A program made the translations under genes and the position numbers. Shown here one piece after another: positions 1 to 12,160 of a stretch of DNA of 64,000 bases. The first letter of the stretch is position 1. Every line of letters begins with the position of its first letter. Origin of the DNA: Megalopta genalis (Eukaryota > Arthropoda > Insecta > Hymenoptera > Halictidae); assembly GCF_051020955.1 (NCBI RefSeq), contig NC_135016.1:16350501-16414500 (forward strand), in the 5' to 3' direction. Below the pieces are notes generated by a model, which was given only the letters and a program-made list of their open reading frames with translations, was not told the origin of the DNA and ran no database searches.

Positions 1-55
<55 letters not shown>

Positions 56-56
56 G

Positions 57-106
<50 letters not shown>

Positions 107-177
107 CACTACTACTACTACTACTATCACTACCACTACCACTACTGAGCCTACTATTACTATTATTATTGCTACTA
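1..177. repeat. CTA/TAC trinucleotide microsatellite at left edge
   Basis: The window opens with an almost pure (CTA)n array of about 50 units with scattered substitutions, decaying into ACT/ATT units by about 177. It lies downstream of the third visible exon of the SUGP1-like gene, so it is most likely intronic. The array probably continues beyond the left edge. Confidence 0.95.
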
Positions 178-348
178 CTATTGAGATATATGTATCTGTT
201 GCATAAAACATATACACATATCTGTCGTGTGAAATAGGTAAATTTGGGGAATAATGTTGAAAAAACAATATGCAGGTTTTAATAGGAGGGAAGCTCGCAA
301 CGCGACGCGTTAATACACGAGACGGGGACCAGTGAGGACAGTAGTTAC

Positions 349-2811
349 CATAATTTAGGATCTTGTGCATTCTTCTCTCGCGCTTCCTGCTCGATTTCAT
401 CTCCACAATCAGCGACGATGCGTGCCAGCTGCTCAGCCTCTACGGGACACACTTAGAAACCTCTGTCAGACACGCGTAACAACGCTAATACTTAAATTTT
501 TGTGTGTTTTTGTGGCGTAGAACGATATATATATGTCTACACAGATGTTCCGCAAGTATGCTTTTGGCATATCTCGTGTTTACCCGTGTGTCTATTATTC
601 GGCGCATCGCGCGTGTGTCATAAGCGTATACGATCATACGCAAACTATGGCTCTATACGATTTTATTATTGATTGTTCGAGCAAGAGAGATTATTCTAGT
701 GTTGACGAATAAATCAAAATCCCGTTAATTAAAAACCGACACGCGGCGATACGTCGAAATAAATAATTAGATTACTAGAAGATAATCGACATATCGTACC
801 TAGCTGTTCGGTAGCTTGAAGACCAGACAATGGCCTTGCCGGTGGTGGCACTTGAATATTAGGCGGTCCCATAGGTACCTGAGCGACTTGATTGGGAAGA
901 GGATAGCTCGTTGACATTAAAGGAGGAAGTGGACCAGCACTTTGCATAATGGGTGGTGGTGGCACGTTCGGGGGTGGAATATTTAAATTTGGTGGGGGAA
1001 CTGAATTTATACTCGACGGTACATTATGAACTGGGGGTGGTGGAGTCGACATCATCACGGATGGTATCACATTTGGCGGGGGAATATTGGGTACGTTGGA
1101 TGCATTCGGTACGGTGACTACGATCGTCTGCGAAGGTGGGATGGTCATCATATTTGGCGGTATTTCCGTCAACGTTGATAACAGATTGGGTGGAGGAATA
1201 TTTGGAGGTGGTAGATTCGTAGGTTGTAAAGTAGAGGGTCGTAGTACACCGCATTGACGCCCACATGAGATTATATGCTGTTGCGTGCCCGATACCGCTG
1301 CTGACGTTGATAATATCGAGGCTGACGAAGTCGCCGTTGACGATGACGACGGTGGTAACGGTGGTGGTGGCGGTGGTGGTGGCGGTGGTGGTGGAGGTGG
1401 TGGTGGTGGTGGTTGTTGTAATAATGATGAAGTCGAACACGTGGATGAGGAGGAAGATGAACCCGAATTGGAACATGTAGAAGATGACGATAACGATGAC
1501 GCCGCCGACGATGGTAGTAACGATGCGGATGTAGAAAGTGTAGGCGGTGGTAAATTTTGTAGATTAGGTTGTATCGTCCGAGAAATGTGAATATTCGGCG
1601 GAGGCACATTGGTATTTGCGTGTATAGTTTGTACAGAGGAGTGTGATGATGCGTGTAATGCATGCGACGACATCTGCAATCTACTATCTCCAGATCGATC
1701 GTCCAGTCCAGGATAGGAGTTGACCAAATTCTTCGGAGGAAGCATTTTTGATAAGTTTGGAGGAGGAATGTTGGTTATGATGTTTCTTATATTAGGCGGA
1801 GGTACGTTTGTCAGATGCATCACAGTTTGAGACGCAAGAGGAGGCACGAGAGACGAATTTCCATTTCTGGGAAAATACTGTTGCTGATTGTGTTGCATGC
1901 GCTGTCCATTGGAAGGTAATTGGTTGAAATTACGTCGAGCTTCCGGGCTTTGCGACGACGCGTGTCTGGTAGGAGATGGACTCGAAGACGAACTATGTCT
2001 CTTATCGGAGCTTCTTTCCCATCTAGAATCGACTCTTTTACGGTCTCTCCTATTTTCACAGTCCCTGCTCGTGTCGTTGGTCTTCTTTCTTTCCTTATCC
2101 TGCATAGTCTCCGAGTACTTGTCTTCTCTTTTCTCTTCAGATTTCAAAGGAAATATCGACTCCGTTTTTGCTGTTCCTTTGTTACTCGCGATTCTTTTAA
2201 ATTGATCTAAAAAACTGCCGTCGTTGGCAAATAGATTAATCGTTTGCGACACGGCTGGTTTCTCTTCTTGTTTCCTGCAACAGGTTTCTCGTTTTTTTTT
2301 TATGGAAACAGCACAATAACATTTGAAAATAATAAATGTTCCCGACTGTTGTTTTTAACGATAATAATGCTTGCATAACGTAAAGTTTTGCAAAATCATT
2401 TTCTCGTAGATACTAATGTCGCAACATGTGTTCAACATTTGAATTGGTTGAGTCGGTTGAGTTTATTGAAATTAATTAAATAATAACAAGCGACGAATTG
2501 TGAAAACATGATCGTTTTCAAGACATATACTTTACGAAAATGTTTCTTTAGAACAACATAACACGTAAACAATATGAAACGACTACTCACTTGGCAGTAT
2601 TAGCTTTAATTGTTCTTGAATTCGGAATTAGAGCATTGCCCTTTTTCAAATTTTCCACAGCTTCTTTCGCTTTCTGTTCTTGCATTTTAGCTTGTATCTC
2701 TAGTTTCTTCTGCTGAATAATTTGTTCTTGTTTCGACATTTGCGCGAAACGTTCATTTCGAGATGTTTTCGAAACAAACGGATCAGAACCTTTTACACCA
2801 CGATACGCCAT
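349..2811 (-). CDS. SUGP1: SUGP1-like SURP/G-patch splicing factor, 5' part (partial)
   Basis: Three exons are visible: 2811-2591, 2274-800 and 451-349. All junctions are GT-AG (GTGAGT, GTACGA and GTAACT donors) and phases agree, giving about 599 residues before the left edge. The first exon has a basic helix (KQEQIIQQKKLEIQAKMQEQK) like the N-terminus of vertebrate SUGP1. The second begins with FANDGSFLDQF, a block also found in SUGP1. The third reads as the start of a SURP module (EQLARIVADCGDEIEQEA, then DPKLW). SUGP1 is a spliceosomal protein that binds SF3B1 and activates DHX15 through its G-patch; the second SURP and the G-patch would lie off the left edge. The middle exon is unusual: an RS-like stretch, about ten PPPN[IVL] repeats, Ser-rich runs and a long polyproline run. 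This is not typical of vertebrate SUGP1, so a lineage-specific expansion or another SURP protein (for example CHERP-like) remains possible. Confidence 0.62.
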
Positions 2812-5800
2812 GTTTGTTGTGTCGCAGACGACTCTCTAGCGAGTTCCATACATATTCCCATTGAAAGTTGAGCAACTTGAAGCCGAAAAATGCCTAACTC
2901 CGACAACTTGTGGTCTATCTACATATATGAAGTTCGACGGACAACGGGACTGCATGAGTTGTACATACAAAGTTACATATTTATCCACTCCAACGAACAA
3001 TCACAGAAACAAGAAACAACCACAGAGTTCGTGAAAAATAACCGATATGAGAGGCTCTCTTTCACTGCGATATCCAATAGCATAAAAAATTCTGATCCAA
3101 GTATTTACATACATATATTTCGTACAATAGGGTATCAAAGCGTATGTATGTAATACTTGTAATACACAATGCAAACAGTGACAAGTACAAGTGCAAGAAT
3201 CAGTTATTGCGAGAATTTGCTTGTTAGCGCCATCAACGTCGAAATACTGAATTCACTACATATATGAGCGCATAGAATGTAGATACGTAGATGTTTGTAC
3301 ATATGTTATAGAGACATTTTCAGATAATTTTTTTTTTTTGACAAAGATAAAATCGTCTAGGTGACGTCGGATATATTATGCTAGTTTCTACGTATATACA
3401 GTAACGGGCTCCTGTACGTTTTCCTTACTCTTTAAGCTGGCGTGCACATCCCTATCATTTTATTATGCATATCCAATCCGCAGTGAATTCTCAATCAGAG
3501 CAAAGAAAATTGCTATATCGACCCTCGCTAAAGGATCAAGCTGCAATTTCGAAAGAGTGACACACCGATGTTTCAAACAGAGCGCTCAGATGCCCGACCG
3601 CTTTACGACTTTCTTCCAAGAAAGCAGGAGTGAGAGAATTACCCGTCAAAAGTGGGATTGGATGATGCTAATGAATTTTCATTAGAAATCTATTGGAATC
3701 ATCCAATCCTATTTGTGAGGTCTCCTTTTCATCACTTAGAGCAGATTTCGAGTAGAATCTCTGACACCATTGGATACACTGGACACCAATGGATGTGTCG
3801 GCCTTGAGTGGAAATTTCAAGAATGGTTAGGCATCTGAGCTCTAGTTGCAAATATGTTACGTAAACTGTTTTATCTCATCAAGGATGACGCATAAGTCAT
3901 GGTTTCTCACCGTGCGATCGTCGATCGGTTACAGTAACCAGTAACAATCGGACCACAATGCTGTGAAATTATTTCTCCTTTCTTTAGCTTTTTATTTTTT
4001 ATACATTGTGATAATATTAGTATCGCATTTTGTAGCAATAAATTTATTTCAAATGTTACAAATAGTAATGTTCAATATACACACTGCCCATATCAGATAC
4101 GTTTCATTGATCGGTTCGAGAACTGGATCATACTTCTTCGTACATGTACAATATTTCTGGGTTTAACACATTGAGAACCTTGGAGAAACTGATAAATGAA
4201 ACTTTAACCCTTTACTGTCCTATTTCAATCCAGTAATTGTTCTTAATTCGATTATGAAATTACAAATGGAAGCACGATTAAATTATGACAAATTCTGAAA
4301 TAAAAGTGTGGAAACATTTTAAACCGCGGAGGGTTAAGAATTGACATTTATCGATTTTTCTTATCTTCTTTGAATCTACAAATTGACTAAAATTATTCTG
4401 TTAAGCACATTTCCGTCTCAAGGTATTAACATCTAAGTTTTGTCGAAGAGGAAGCAGTTGTAAGATAATAACATCTAACAAGAGAGAAAATAGAATATAA
4501 AATTTCGATTAACACGATTTTATGAAAGCAAAGAAAAGATCAACGATCCTATTTCCATAATTCTCTTATGGGTATATAAAATATTCATGTAATCTACAAA
4601 TTGATGGATTAGTTTCAACAATAATTGAATGTATCGTACTGCAATAATTACGAAAATCTATTGAAAACTGTGCAACGTAAGGATTAGATAAAATAATATT
4701 TGCTGTGCTGTTGCTGTAGTTGTAAGTGATATTGCTAAATCAGTTACGTTTTTCTATAGTGTTTTACTATTCTGCATCGAATATATTTGCAGTATAATAC
4801 TGTTGTTGTCGCAATAAACGCATTTATATAATTGTACATAGAAAATGCGTGAACCGCTTAGCATACAGGAAGACAAGTTAGTAGAGCTACGAATTAAAAC
4901 GCACCATTCGACAAATAGGTATCGAGGAGAATTCAGTTTTCGCAAACTGTATCGTTCGAATGTTACATGCTATACATTTAAATGAACAGAAATGCTAATT
5001 CCGGGAACCCTTATAATACCAGTCCCTAAGATTTCAAATATGAGTATTTCTACATATAAATGATTTATATATTGGATAAATCGAATATGCGACATATTTT
5101 ACAAATTTTCCTTTAGCTTTATGACTATCGTCGCCTTTACGCTGTTTCCACCACCAAACGTAATTACCCGACGTATTAATAATTGAAGCAAACTTTGCGC
5201 AAGAATAACAAGAAAAAAGAGGAAAATTATTTAAAACGTTAAAGAGTTCAAATTATTGTTCAGTTTGTTCTCTCCCTCCCTGCCTCTATTATTATATACT
5301 TATTCAATTGTTCCTTCACAGTCTAGTATTTTCTGAAATTTGCTGAAAATTCTCAAAGAATAATAGAATGTTCTATCGTATAGTATAACAGAGATCTGGT
5401 TTGCTATATCGTATTTTGTATTATAGAATAACTAGTAGTACACAGTTATTATGTGCAAAAGATTTGTTTACATGATTTCGGAAAGAGAAAACGGTAGCAT
5501 ATACGTCGATAGATGTACGTATATGCGTATGTGTACATATAAGAGACGATACGGACGAATATAATACATTTTGGAACAGTATCGTAGCTATTGTTGCTAA
5601 TAATGCCAGAAAAGTTAGCAATGATATCAAAACATATATATATATATATATGAAATGATTTCAAAAGAAGAAAGAAGCGACGAAGTTGAGTCTCTTTGGG
5701 TCACTATGACTCAATTAATAGCTAAAACGATACAGAACTCCTTCAGGGTTGTCCAGACCGTCACGGTTGCACGAAAACCGTTATGCGTTTCGTGCAATCA

Positions 5801-5953
5801 TGCTGGGATATAAGCAAGTATTATACTCGACCGTGTATGAGACGCGAGAAAATTTGATTAGTAGGACAGAGAGAATTACACTTTTTGTGCTGATCAATTA
5901 CCTTTTTTGTCAACTTTGTAAGCGTTTGTATCGCAGAGAAAAAATAACTATTT
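2812..5953. other. AT-rich intergenic region with a foldback element
   Basis: This 3.1 kb separates the start of the SUGP1-like gene from the 3' end of the KxSHKK gene. It should hold the SUGP1-like promoter near 2812-2900 and the 3' UTR of the neighbour just below 5953. I see no convincing coding exon; the open frames here are short and lack splice support. A nested inverted repeat at 3578-3842 is listed separately. Confidence 0.6.
3578..3842. repeat. Foldback (nested inverted-repeat) element
   Basis: The outer arms include a perfect 11-bp inverted match: GCTCAGATGCC at 3584-3594 and GGCATCTGAGC at 3830-3840. Weaker complementarity continues inward. A second palindrome sits inside: GGATTGGATGAT at 3655-3666 pairs with ATCATCCAATCC at 3698-3709, around a CTAATGA/TCATTAG core. 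There is no coding capacity. It could be a miniature inverted-repeat transposon or a hairpin RNA locus. Confidence 0.55.
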
Positions 5954-8778
5954 TTAAGTTGATTCAGTGTCAAGCAATTTCTCTTCATCCCCGAATAGAG
6001 ATCCGTCGTCCGATAGCTGATTCGGTTCGATGGATTCTTCGTGTTTTCTTTGATCTCGGATCTTTTTGTGTGATCGTTTGATAGACGTTTCTTGTAACAA
6101 TTTTATATAATTTTTCGTTTTCAAACAATTCGGTGGTGTGACATTTTGAAGTGCGATCTCCGCGACATTCGTGTTCGACGCGGCCTGTTTACTTGCGCCA
6201 ATACAACTCGAACCTTGCACATTATCGTCTTCGTTTGATGTTGAATCGTTGCGCATACCGTTTCCATCGCAGTCCGATTGCGAAAGCTTAAAATTCTCAA
6301 AAGAATCGTTTCCGATCTCGGTCGATAAATTCTGCCAATTCCCTTTCTCAACTGCACTATTTTCAATCGGATTAAAACTCAGTTTTCGCGAATTGCTGCC
6401 ACGTTTATTCTTTCTGTGAGATTTCTTTATGGAATCTAAATTCAGATACAATTCTGCGGTTGACATGTTTTTAGGTGTCGACCTGCCAGTTCTATCGTTC
6501 GGATCATGATCTTGTGCCTCCAATCTCTCGGATTCGTTAGAGTTTGTGGCTATCGATTGGCGTTCGGTCGATGGCTCGCAATGCTCTCGAATGTTTAGAA
6601 TCGGTGTTAAACATCTCGATAAGTTGACGTTTGCGAGGTCTGCCTCGGAATATTTATCTTTGCCAGACGGTAAATCGTAGAAATGCGAATACCCTTTGGA
6701 ATTCGAAGCGATTAATGACCGTTTTCTTTTCAGTGGAGTGAAAATTTGAAATTCCTTTTGAAATATGTCGCAGTCTTGCAATTCTGAATCGCACGACACG
6801 CTGGTATCGTGTTCCAAGAATTCGTCCAATGGAATTTTTCTTTTACTCGGAGACAACTTATCCGAGGATACGTCCAACGAACAACTAGAATCGGTAAGAT
6901 TTGCCACTTCTTGTACTCCAACATCAACGTCAACGTCAACGTCAACGTCAACGTCAACGTCAACGTCAACGTCAACGCCAACGCCAACGCCAACGCCAAC
7001 GCCAACGCCAACGTCAACGTCAACGTCAACATTGACGTCAACGTCCGATTCTGGAGTTTTACTGTATCTAGCAGAGTCCATTTCTTCGTTAAAATACTCT
7101 TGCCGTTTTTGAAAACCAGACAGTATGTTGGCATGCTTATCTTTCTTATGCGATTTTTTCACGGAACTAAATTGTGAGAGTAACAATCTACTAGAATTCA
7201 CTTTTTCGGGAGTGCATGCTCGTTCCGATATCTCAGAACAACTTTCTTCCGTAAATACTAATTTATCCTCTACAATGTCTACATTCGGTTTGGTGATAGT
7301 TTCTCTATAGGTTACATTTTCCCCCTTGACTGCTTCCACTTTATGTTGTGGAATTTTTATACCATATAATTTCGTTTGATTTGTTTCTTTACTCTTTTTG
7401 TAAGATCTTTTAATAAAATGGTCGGCATCCTTTCGTAAAAAATGTATACTATTCTGTGAAGTAACCGACGTATCAGATTCTAAAACAGCATCTGCCGTTA
7501 CCTCTGGTACCACAGTTTCTGAAATATTTTTTGCGCTTTCATGCGACGTTGTTTCTTTGACATCGCGTTCATGAAAGTTAGTCAAAGGAACGATGATGTC
7601 GCAGTTCGTTATGCGACTCGACTCTTCTCCAAATTTTGATTCTTCCGTATAGTCGAACAACGAACCAGTATCTGAGATATCATTTTCGGAATGATCCAGC
7701 GATAATCGTTCCATATGCGGTTTGCTTGAATCTGGAAAACTGTTTGTAAGTTGCATTACACAATATCCACTTCGTCTTGATGATTTTTCCTACATGAGAA
7801 ATTGTCAAATTAAAAAGGTTTCGAAATAAACGAGCAAATTGAAAGAATAATCTGAAGCGAAACGTAAATGTTACAGTTCACAGAAGTTAGACTGACCTTT
7901 TTATGACTTCTTTTGATAGCGCTCATACTGTCGGGGATTATAGTAATTACATTTTCAGGTGTTTGAGGTCTATCGTCGTCGTCATCCTCGTGAAATTCGT
8001 GAAATAAATTTCTCGACGTATTCGTCATAGAACTATCGAAACGTTTCGAATTGCCTTGAACACATTTCGATGTCTGCGAAACAGGTGTCGTTCCGTTAAC
8101 GTGAACAATATCAGCGATAGTTTCTTTCAGCCGTCCACGTAATAATGGCGTAGAATTGACAGAAAACAAAGATTTTGTATTCGACTTCGCATTGGGTGTA
8201 GAATAGTGTAAGGTTTCTCGTTCTATTGCGCGTCGTCGCAGTGGTGTTTCATTTTGATTTTCATCAATGGAATCGGACGAACTCGGCGCAAAGCTATTAT
8301 TTGCACAGTCGTCTGGGTCTTTAACCAAGTCGGAAAGCTTGTTCGAAGCAGACAAAGAACTCGACCTCGAAGCTTGTTGTGTACATTTCTTCGCACAAGA
8401 AAATCTTTTCGGGCTTGGAGTCAAATTAAAATTTAATGATTTCTTTATTTTTGTTTTTCCATAATGCGACAGATTCGTGTGAAAATTTAAAGCTTTCATT
8501 ATTTTGGAGGATCTGGACATACGTTTGTCCTCTTCGAAAGAACTGTTCTCTGGACTAGATCCGCACACATTTTTATCAGAATTTAGCGATCTACTCATAT
8601 TATATCGAACAAAATGTTTATTCCTACGTGGTACAGATTTGCTGCACGATACATATGTATGTTTTCTTGCGAATCTGTTCCGTTCTAATGGACTCCAAGG
8701 CAGATAATGTTTTTTTTGTTCCATTTCTATACTACTAACGTTGTAATTTCCCTTCATTTTATCGTCAGTCATTCTCAT
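5954..8778 (-). CDS. Unrecognised protein with repeated K-[RK]-S-H-K-K motifs
   Basis: Two exons, 8778-7897 and 7789-5954, join in phase 0 across a short GTCAGT...TAG intron and encode about 905 residues. The chosen ATG follows an in-frame TAA 13 codons upstream, so this start is reasonable unless an upstream exon splices in. The protein is hydrophilic and Ser/Asn-rich, with no signal peptide or membrane segment, and looks largely disordered and nuclear. A short basic motif recurs five times: IKRSHKK straddling the exon junction, then IKRSYKK, VKKSHKK, IKKSHRK and IKRSHKK. SP/TP sites (LPWSPLERN, NLTPSPKRF, DRPQTPEN) suggest cyclin-dependent kinase targeting. A Val-Asp/Val-Gly dipeptide run is encoded by a hexanucleotide array at about 6920-7050. 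I do not recognise the family; a chromatin or cell-cycle role is only a guess from composition. Confidence 0.75.
6918..7046. repeat. Coding hexanucleotide minisatellite (ACGTCA/ACGCCA)
   Basis: About twenty tandem six-base units lie in frame within the second exon of the KxSHKK gene. On the minus strand they read GACGTT or GGCGTT, encoding VD and VG dipeptides. A central block of VG units is flanked by VD blocks, a pattern expected from expansion of one variant unit. The array should be length-polymorphic without breaking frame. Confidence 0.93.
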
Positions 8779-11700
8779 AACTATTAGGCGATCGTTGCAA
8801 ATGCTTGTTCTGTTTTAGATATAAAAATTAAAGAATATACAGAATATGCTATCTTTATCGTAACTAGGTAAAAGACTCTCGATCACTTTGAAATATTTAT
8901 ATGTACAGATTGAGTTGACGTAATAAATTCCATAACTCGATTCAAATATATTAAACATAAGTTACTTTTTATGTTCCCATAAAATATGCAAACATGGTTT
9001 CATCTTTACGACACTGTAACAAAACAAGGAAAAACATGTTAAATATGTTATTGTGTTTTATCATACCATTAGCATTTTCATAAAACAATGATAATAAATA
9101 ATTTCTGAAATTCATAAAGTTTTCGTTTCGCAAATTCGATGAAATATTATGTACATAAACATGTGATTAATTTATAAATTAGTACTTATCCTATTTTCAC
9201 ATATGTATGTATATAGTTATGAAAATATTTATAGTAGTTATATATATGAATGTATCGATACAAAAGGTACACACAACTCGGTAAAATGAGTGTACGTTGG
9301 AGAATTAAGGAAAATATCGTGAAAATAAATTGAATGTTGTTAATAGGAAAACAATAAAATTAGAATGCTATTGACTTACAGGTTTAAACAATGAATCCTT
9401 CCGTCACAATATTAGCTACTTAGTCGCCGTGACTACAAACACGAATCATCGAACATTAGAGGCTTCTTGTGGCTATGTTATGTAGTCCTTTTTCTCCGTG
9501 TACATATGGATGCACAAATGCAAGATGCTTATGCAAATTGTATATCTACACTCTACACGTTTAAATCACAAAACTGCAATTTTTAAAGTAGCAGTATTAG
9601 AAAAACACAACTAAATTTATATACCTTCGTATCTTTTAAACTACATACACATTGAAAATGTACACGCGATTCATCATGGCTTCTTCGCTCGATTTTTACA
9701 AGCGTCCCAAGCAGTTCCAATATTTCCAAGGGTTCCAAGTCCGACACGTTATATATGTATGTATTGTACATTAACACGTGTGTACGTGCATTTGGAATCT
9801 TTTTAACCTTCAATAACGTAACCAACAGATGGCATACCAACCTATTAAAAAATGATCATACACAACGTATGCTACGTGTCAAATGCATGTACAACATGCA
9901 CACTATATGTATATCCATAGGTAGATTAAAAAATATTAACTTATGTGCTTGAACTATTCAAACTGTCGAAAAATATTTAATGCTTATTATTACGTTACTT
10001 ATCAATACGCGATCGTTTAAAAACTAAGTCTAATGACATATGTATCTATGTATGTACAAAAAAATAAAGATAAAGTGCATTACGTGCACATACCGCATGA
10101 TTCTACATTGTGCATCTCCGAATGGTGTTGGGCAATCAAGTTTAGCTAATATCAATTACATATGGGCTTTCTGTCTAGGACTAGAGTTTGGAAAGGTCTA
10201 AGTCCTATTCTAACCTAATCCCCTTGCCATTTTGATGTAGCGCCCAGCATTGCCGATAGTTCATAAATTTAGGCACATTAATGACAATTAATGGCAATTA
10301 ATACATAATATGTACACGTGTTTGCATGTATGTACTACAGAAATACCTATGTGTTTACATTCTCCCTATTACTAGCTGCGGCAATGGGACAGTCAATAAG
10401 AGAGGGAATGTAAACATAAAGCTGCCTTCTTGTCGCGTGAGGACTACCTACGCCTATCATATCCGTTATTCTTACGTCTATGGTAACGTTCGTTCAAGTC
10501 AGTTCAGCCAGTTCAGCATATGATGCGTCATGTGACGCGGCACGTTTAACTTAAATTCCCGGAGTAACAACTCATAATAAAATAACATAATTTTTTTAAT
10601 TTTAATATTTTAATTTTAACGTCAAATCGATTATTTTTCCTATGAATTCCTGTAAAAATTTCGTATGTATTCTTATTCGGATAAATTTTTATCTCGAATT
10701 GTATTTGTTTTTTTTTCTCGATCATCTCCAATTCTCTTTCTAAAGCAACTGCGCGGACCTGGATGAGCATTAAAATGATGGCGATAAAACGGCTTACATC
10801 TAAGCCGATTGCCCTCGCCTTGGATTACTATGGCTATACTTGTACATAGCTTCATAGGATTCTCGACCACATCATCCGGCGTATTTGCGAACGATGCTCA
10901 GTGCACATTGAGATATGTTTCGAATGCATATGTTTGTAGGGAATTGTTTCGTCAAGTTGAGCAGGATGAAATCCAGCTAATTATTATAAACTTCATATTT
11001 TTTTTAATGCATTAATGCCATTTTTAAAATGCCGTATTCTGCATGAATAAATTCGATAATGGAGATTTTAATACTATTTTCGTAAACGAAGTGTACATTT
11101 ATTCCGTAGAGAGTTGTATGGCTGTTTAAAGAAAAAATGAAAATCTATCGGCGATAAATCGGGTGGATGTTGCAAAATTTCATACTGTTTTATTCATTCA
11201 TTCAATTCCGATACTGTTTCTTGCGACTTCTTGACATAACTCCTTATTTTCCGAACAAGTAGCATACATGTATTTATTACTTAGTTCATTACTTTAGTTA
11301 TCAAACTTTAGATATAAATTTACAAAGCTCTTTCATTCCTCTCACCCTAAAACTGAAATTATTCAATTGTTGGATAAATTTTAAAAATTTTATTGAATTG
11401 TGCCTATTTTTAAGTTTTTTTTTTTATATATCTAAATATGCAAATGTATACAAATTATAGGTTACGTTTTAGGTATATACAAAATATGTACACATGTATC
11501 AACAAAATACATGATAATACACGTGGTACTGTTCAAAGTACCATTTTCATTATCTCTATCTTTCTCTAAAAATACGCATTGGTATAAACAACCGCTATCT
11601 AAATATGTAATATATGTATATACAAATTTATATATTTCGAAGATAAGATCTGATGAACATTAACATTAGTTGTGTAATGTGAACGGATCAACTATCGATA

Positions 11701-12160
11701 ATACCGTAGTAACCGTAGAACATCACAGTATAGCAGGACAGCTCTCTTTTCGATTGTTACTATCTAACGTGTAATGGACTAAACGTAATCAAATGTTGAG
11801 GTGAATTCAGCTATTAACCTATTAAATTGTTTCACGAGACGAATAATTTCTTAATCTAATTAATGTACGTAACGATTTTTAATATTTAATGTTGACAATT
11901 TGAAGAGTGATAACGGGCATCGTAAATTCGATCAATTATAATAGTTTTTGTAAAGTTGACGACAATAAAAATATTTCTGGAATATTTACATTAATTTATA
12001 CGAAATATACAACAGTTTCTTTTTCAAGGAAATTTGATCGATACTGTGGTACGAGATCGTTTGAATTCATTGGAATAGAAAAACAGGGTATAATCGAAGC
12101 GAATGATACTATACTTGTATGTATAGATTATCATCGAATTTTACAAGCTTCGATACGACG
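8779..12160. other. AT-rich intergenic region
   Basis: 3.4 kb between the start of the KxSHKK gene and the stop codon of DET1. It is very AT-rich with many ATGTA/TACAT words. It should hold the promoter of the KxSHKK gene just above 8778 and the DET1 3' UTR just below 12161. I could not support any exon or RNA gene here. Confidence 0.6.

Noticed and set aside
1265..1590. Plus-strand poly-Gly and poly-Val frames opposite the SUGP1-like exon
   Set aside because: Complement of the polyproline-coding stretch; the minus-strand frame continues the SUGP1-like protein across spliced exons.
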